Shown here one piece after another: positions 14,546 to 14,818 of a DNA stretch of 14,818 nt (positions are counted from its first letter, which is position 1; each line of letters starts with the position of its first letter). Both the position numbers and the translations under genes were made by a program. The notes under the pieces are model-generated. The model was not told the origin of the DNA and ran no database searches. It saw only the letters and a program-made list of their open reading frames with translations. The DNA is taken from positions 562,570 through 577,387 of the forward strand of contig MU646375.1 in NCBI GenBank assembly GCA_026770585.1, in the 5' to 3' direction. This stretch comes from Baffinella frigidus (Eukaryota; Cryptophyceae; Cryptomonadales; Baffinellaceae).

Positions 14546-14730
14546 GTGCCCCACCCCGACCCCTGAACCCTAAACCCAGAACGCTCGCGCCTGAACCCTG
14601 AACCCTGAACCTTAAACAACAGCGGGTGCCCAACCCTGAACCCTGAACCCTGAACCCTGAACCCTGAACCCTGAACCCTGAACCCTGAACACCGAACCTT
14701 AAACCTGAAGCTTAAACAACAGCGGGTGCC
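14538..14730 (+). repeat. Three copies of exon 5 donor edge in CCCTGAA-type array
   Basis: AACAGCGG|GTGCCC is the real end of exon 5 (14538-14551). AACAGCGGGTGCCCAACCC recurs at 14618 and 14718, each preceded by CTTAAAC and embedded in CCCTGAA and CCTTAAA repeats. CCCCGACCCCTGAAC follows the first and third copies. Any of the three could in principle act as donor only if joined to upstream coding sequence; the copies carry about eight exon bases. Confidence 0.88.
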
Positions 14731-14756
14731 CAACCCCGACCCCTGAACTCTCATCC

Positions 14757-14818
14757 AGAGAGAGAGAGAGAGAGATCAAGCGATAGAGAGGGAGAGAGGG
14801 GGGGGGGGAGAGAGAGAG
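14757..14818. repeat. (GA)n microsatellite at the window edge
   Basis: AGAGAGAG tracts with a short G run, continuing to the last base. Confidence 0.97.

Noticed and set aside
1-14818. Dinoflagellate spliced-leader sequence or tRNA genes
   Set aside because: I looked for the conserved spliced-leader string and for tRNA T-loop and anticodon-arm patterns on both strands and saw no convincing match.

Overview
The window looks like nuclear DNA of a microbial eukaryote, most likely an alga or a related protist. Coding exons are short and GC-rich and are split by introns of 127 to about 2,300 bases. Several introns appear to start with GC rather than GT. Long stretches consist of CCCTAAA-type (telomere-like) arrays, hairpin and foldback elements and microsatellites. 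There is no operon structure, rRNA or tRNA. Frequent GC-AG introns and TTTAGGG-type repeats fit dinoflagellates or other algal lineages, but I cannot name the species. All exon structures are my own reconstructions from reading frame, splice dinucleotides and family motifs; none rests on transcript data.

Layout. (1) 1-690: a 23-base tandem array and a 152-base foldback element. (2) 857-691, minus: a probable exon of a TENA/THI-4-like protein. (3) 2218-6071, plus: a PDZ-domain gene, with the PDZ fold split over three exons joined by two GC-AG introns. (4) 6150-7900: repeats only. (5) 10105-7910, minus: a complete four-exon ubiquitin-conjugating enzyme of the UBE2C type, 172 residues, with its active-site Cys. 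(6) 10106-10340: a short divergent spacer. (7) 10341 to beyond the right edge, plus: the first five exons of a class III PLP-dependent aminotransferase or phospho-lyase (ETNPPL/AGXT2-like). The PDZ and UBE2C genes converge. UBE2C and the aminotransferase are head to head with 235 bases between start codons.

The most unusual signal is what I call exon-edge stutter. The introns of all three multi-exon genes carry repeated, same-orientation copies of the edge of a neighbouring exon, including its splice site, embedded in short-repeat or telomere-like DNA. In UBE2C and the PDZ gene the copied edge is the acceptor side and the copies lie upstream of the real exon. In the aminotransferase three successive exons have donor-side copies lying downstream. 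Several copies keep the reading frame with mostly synonymous changes.

A second signal is a set of 125-485 base foldback elements. Many have ends of the form ATCTC followed by a short palindrome, and some have 4-5 base target duplications. Three of them (3299-3441, 4624-4748, 11549-11689) can be compared with an uninterrupted copy of the same sequence elsewhere in the window, which supports insertion as discrete units.
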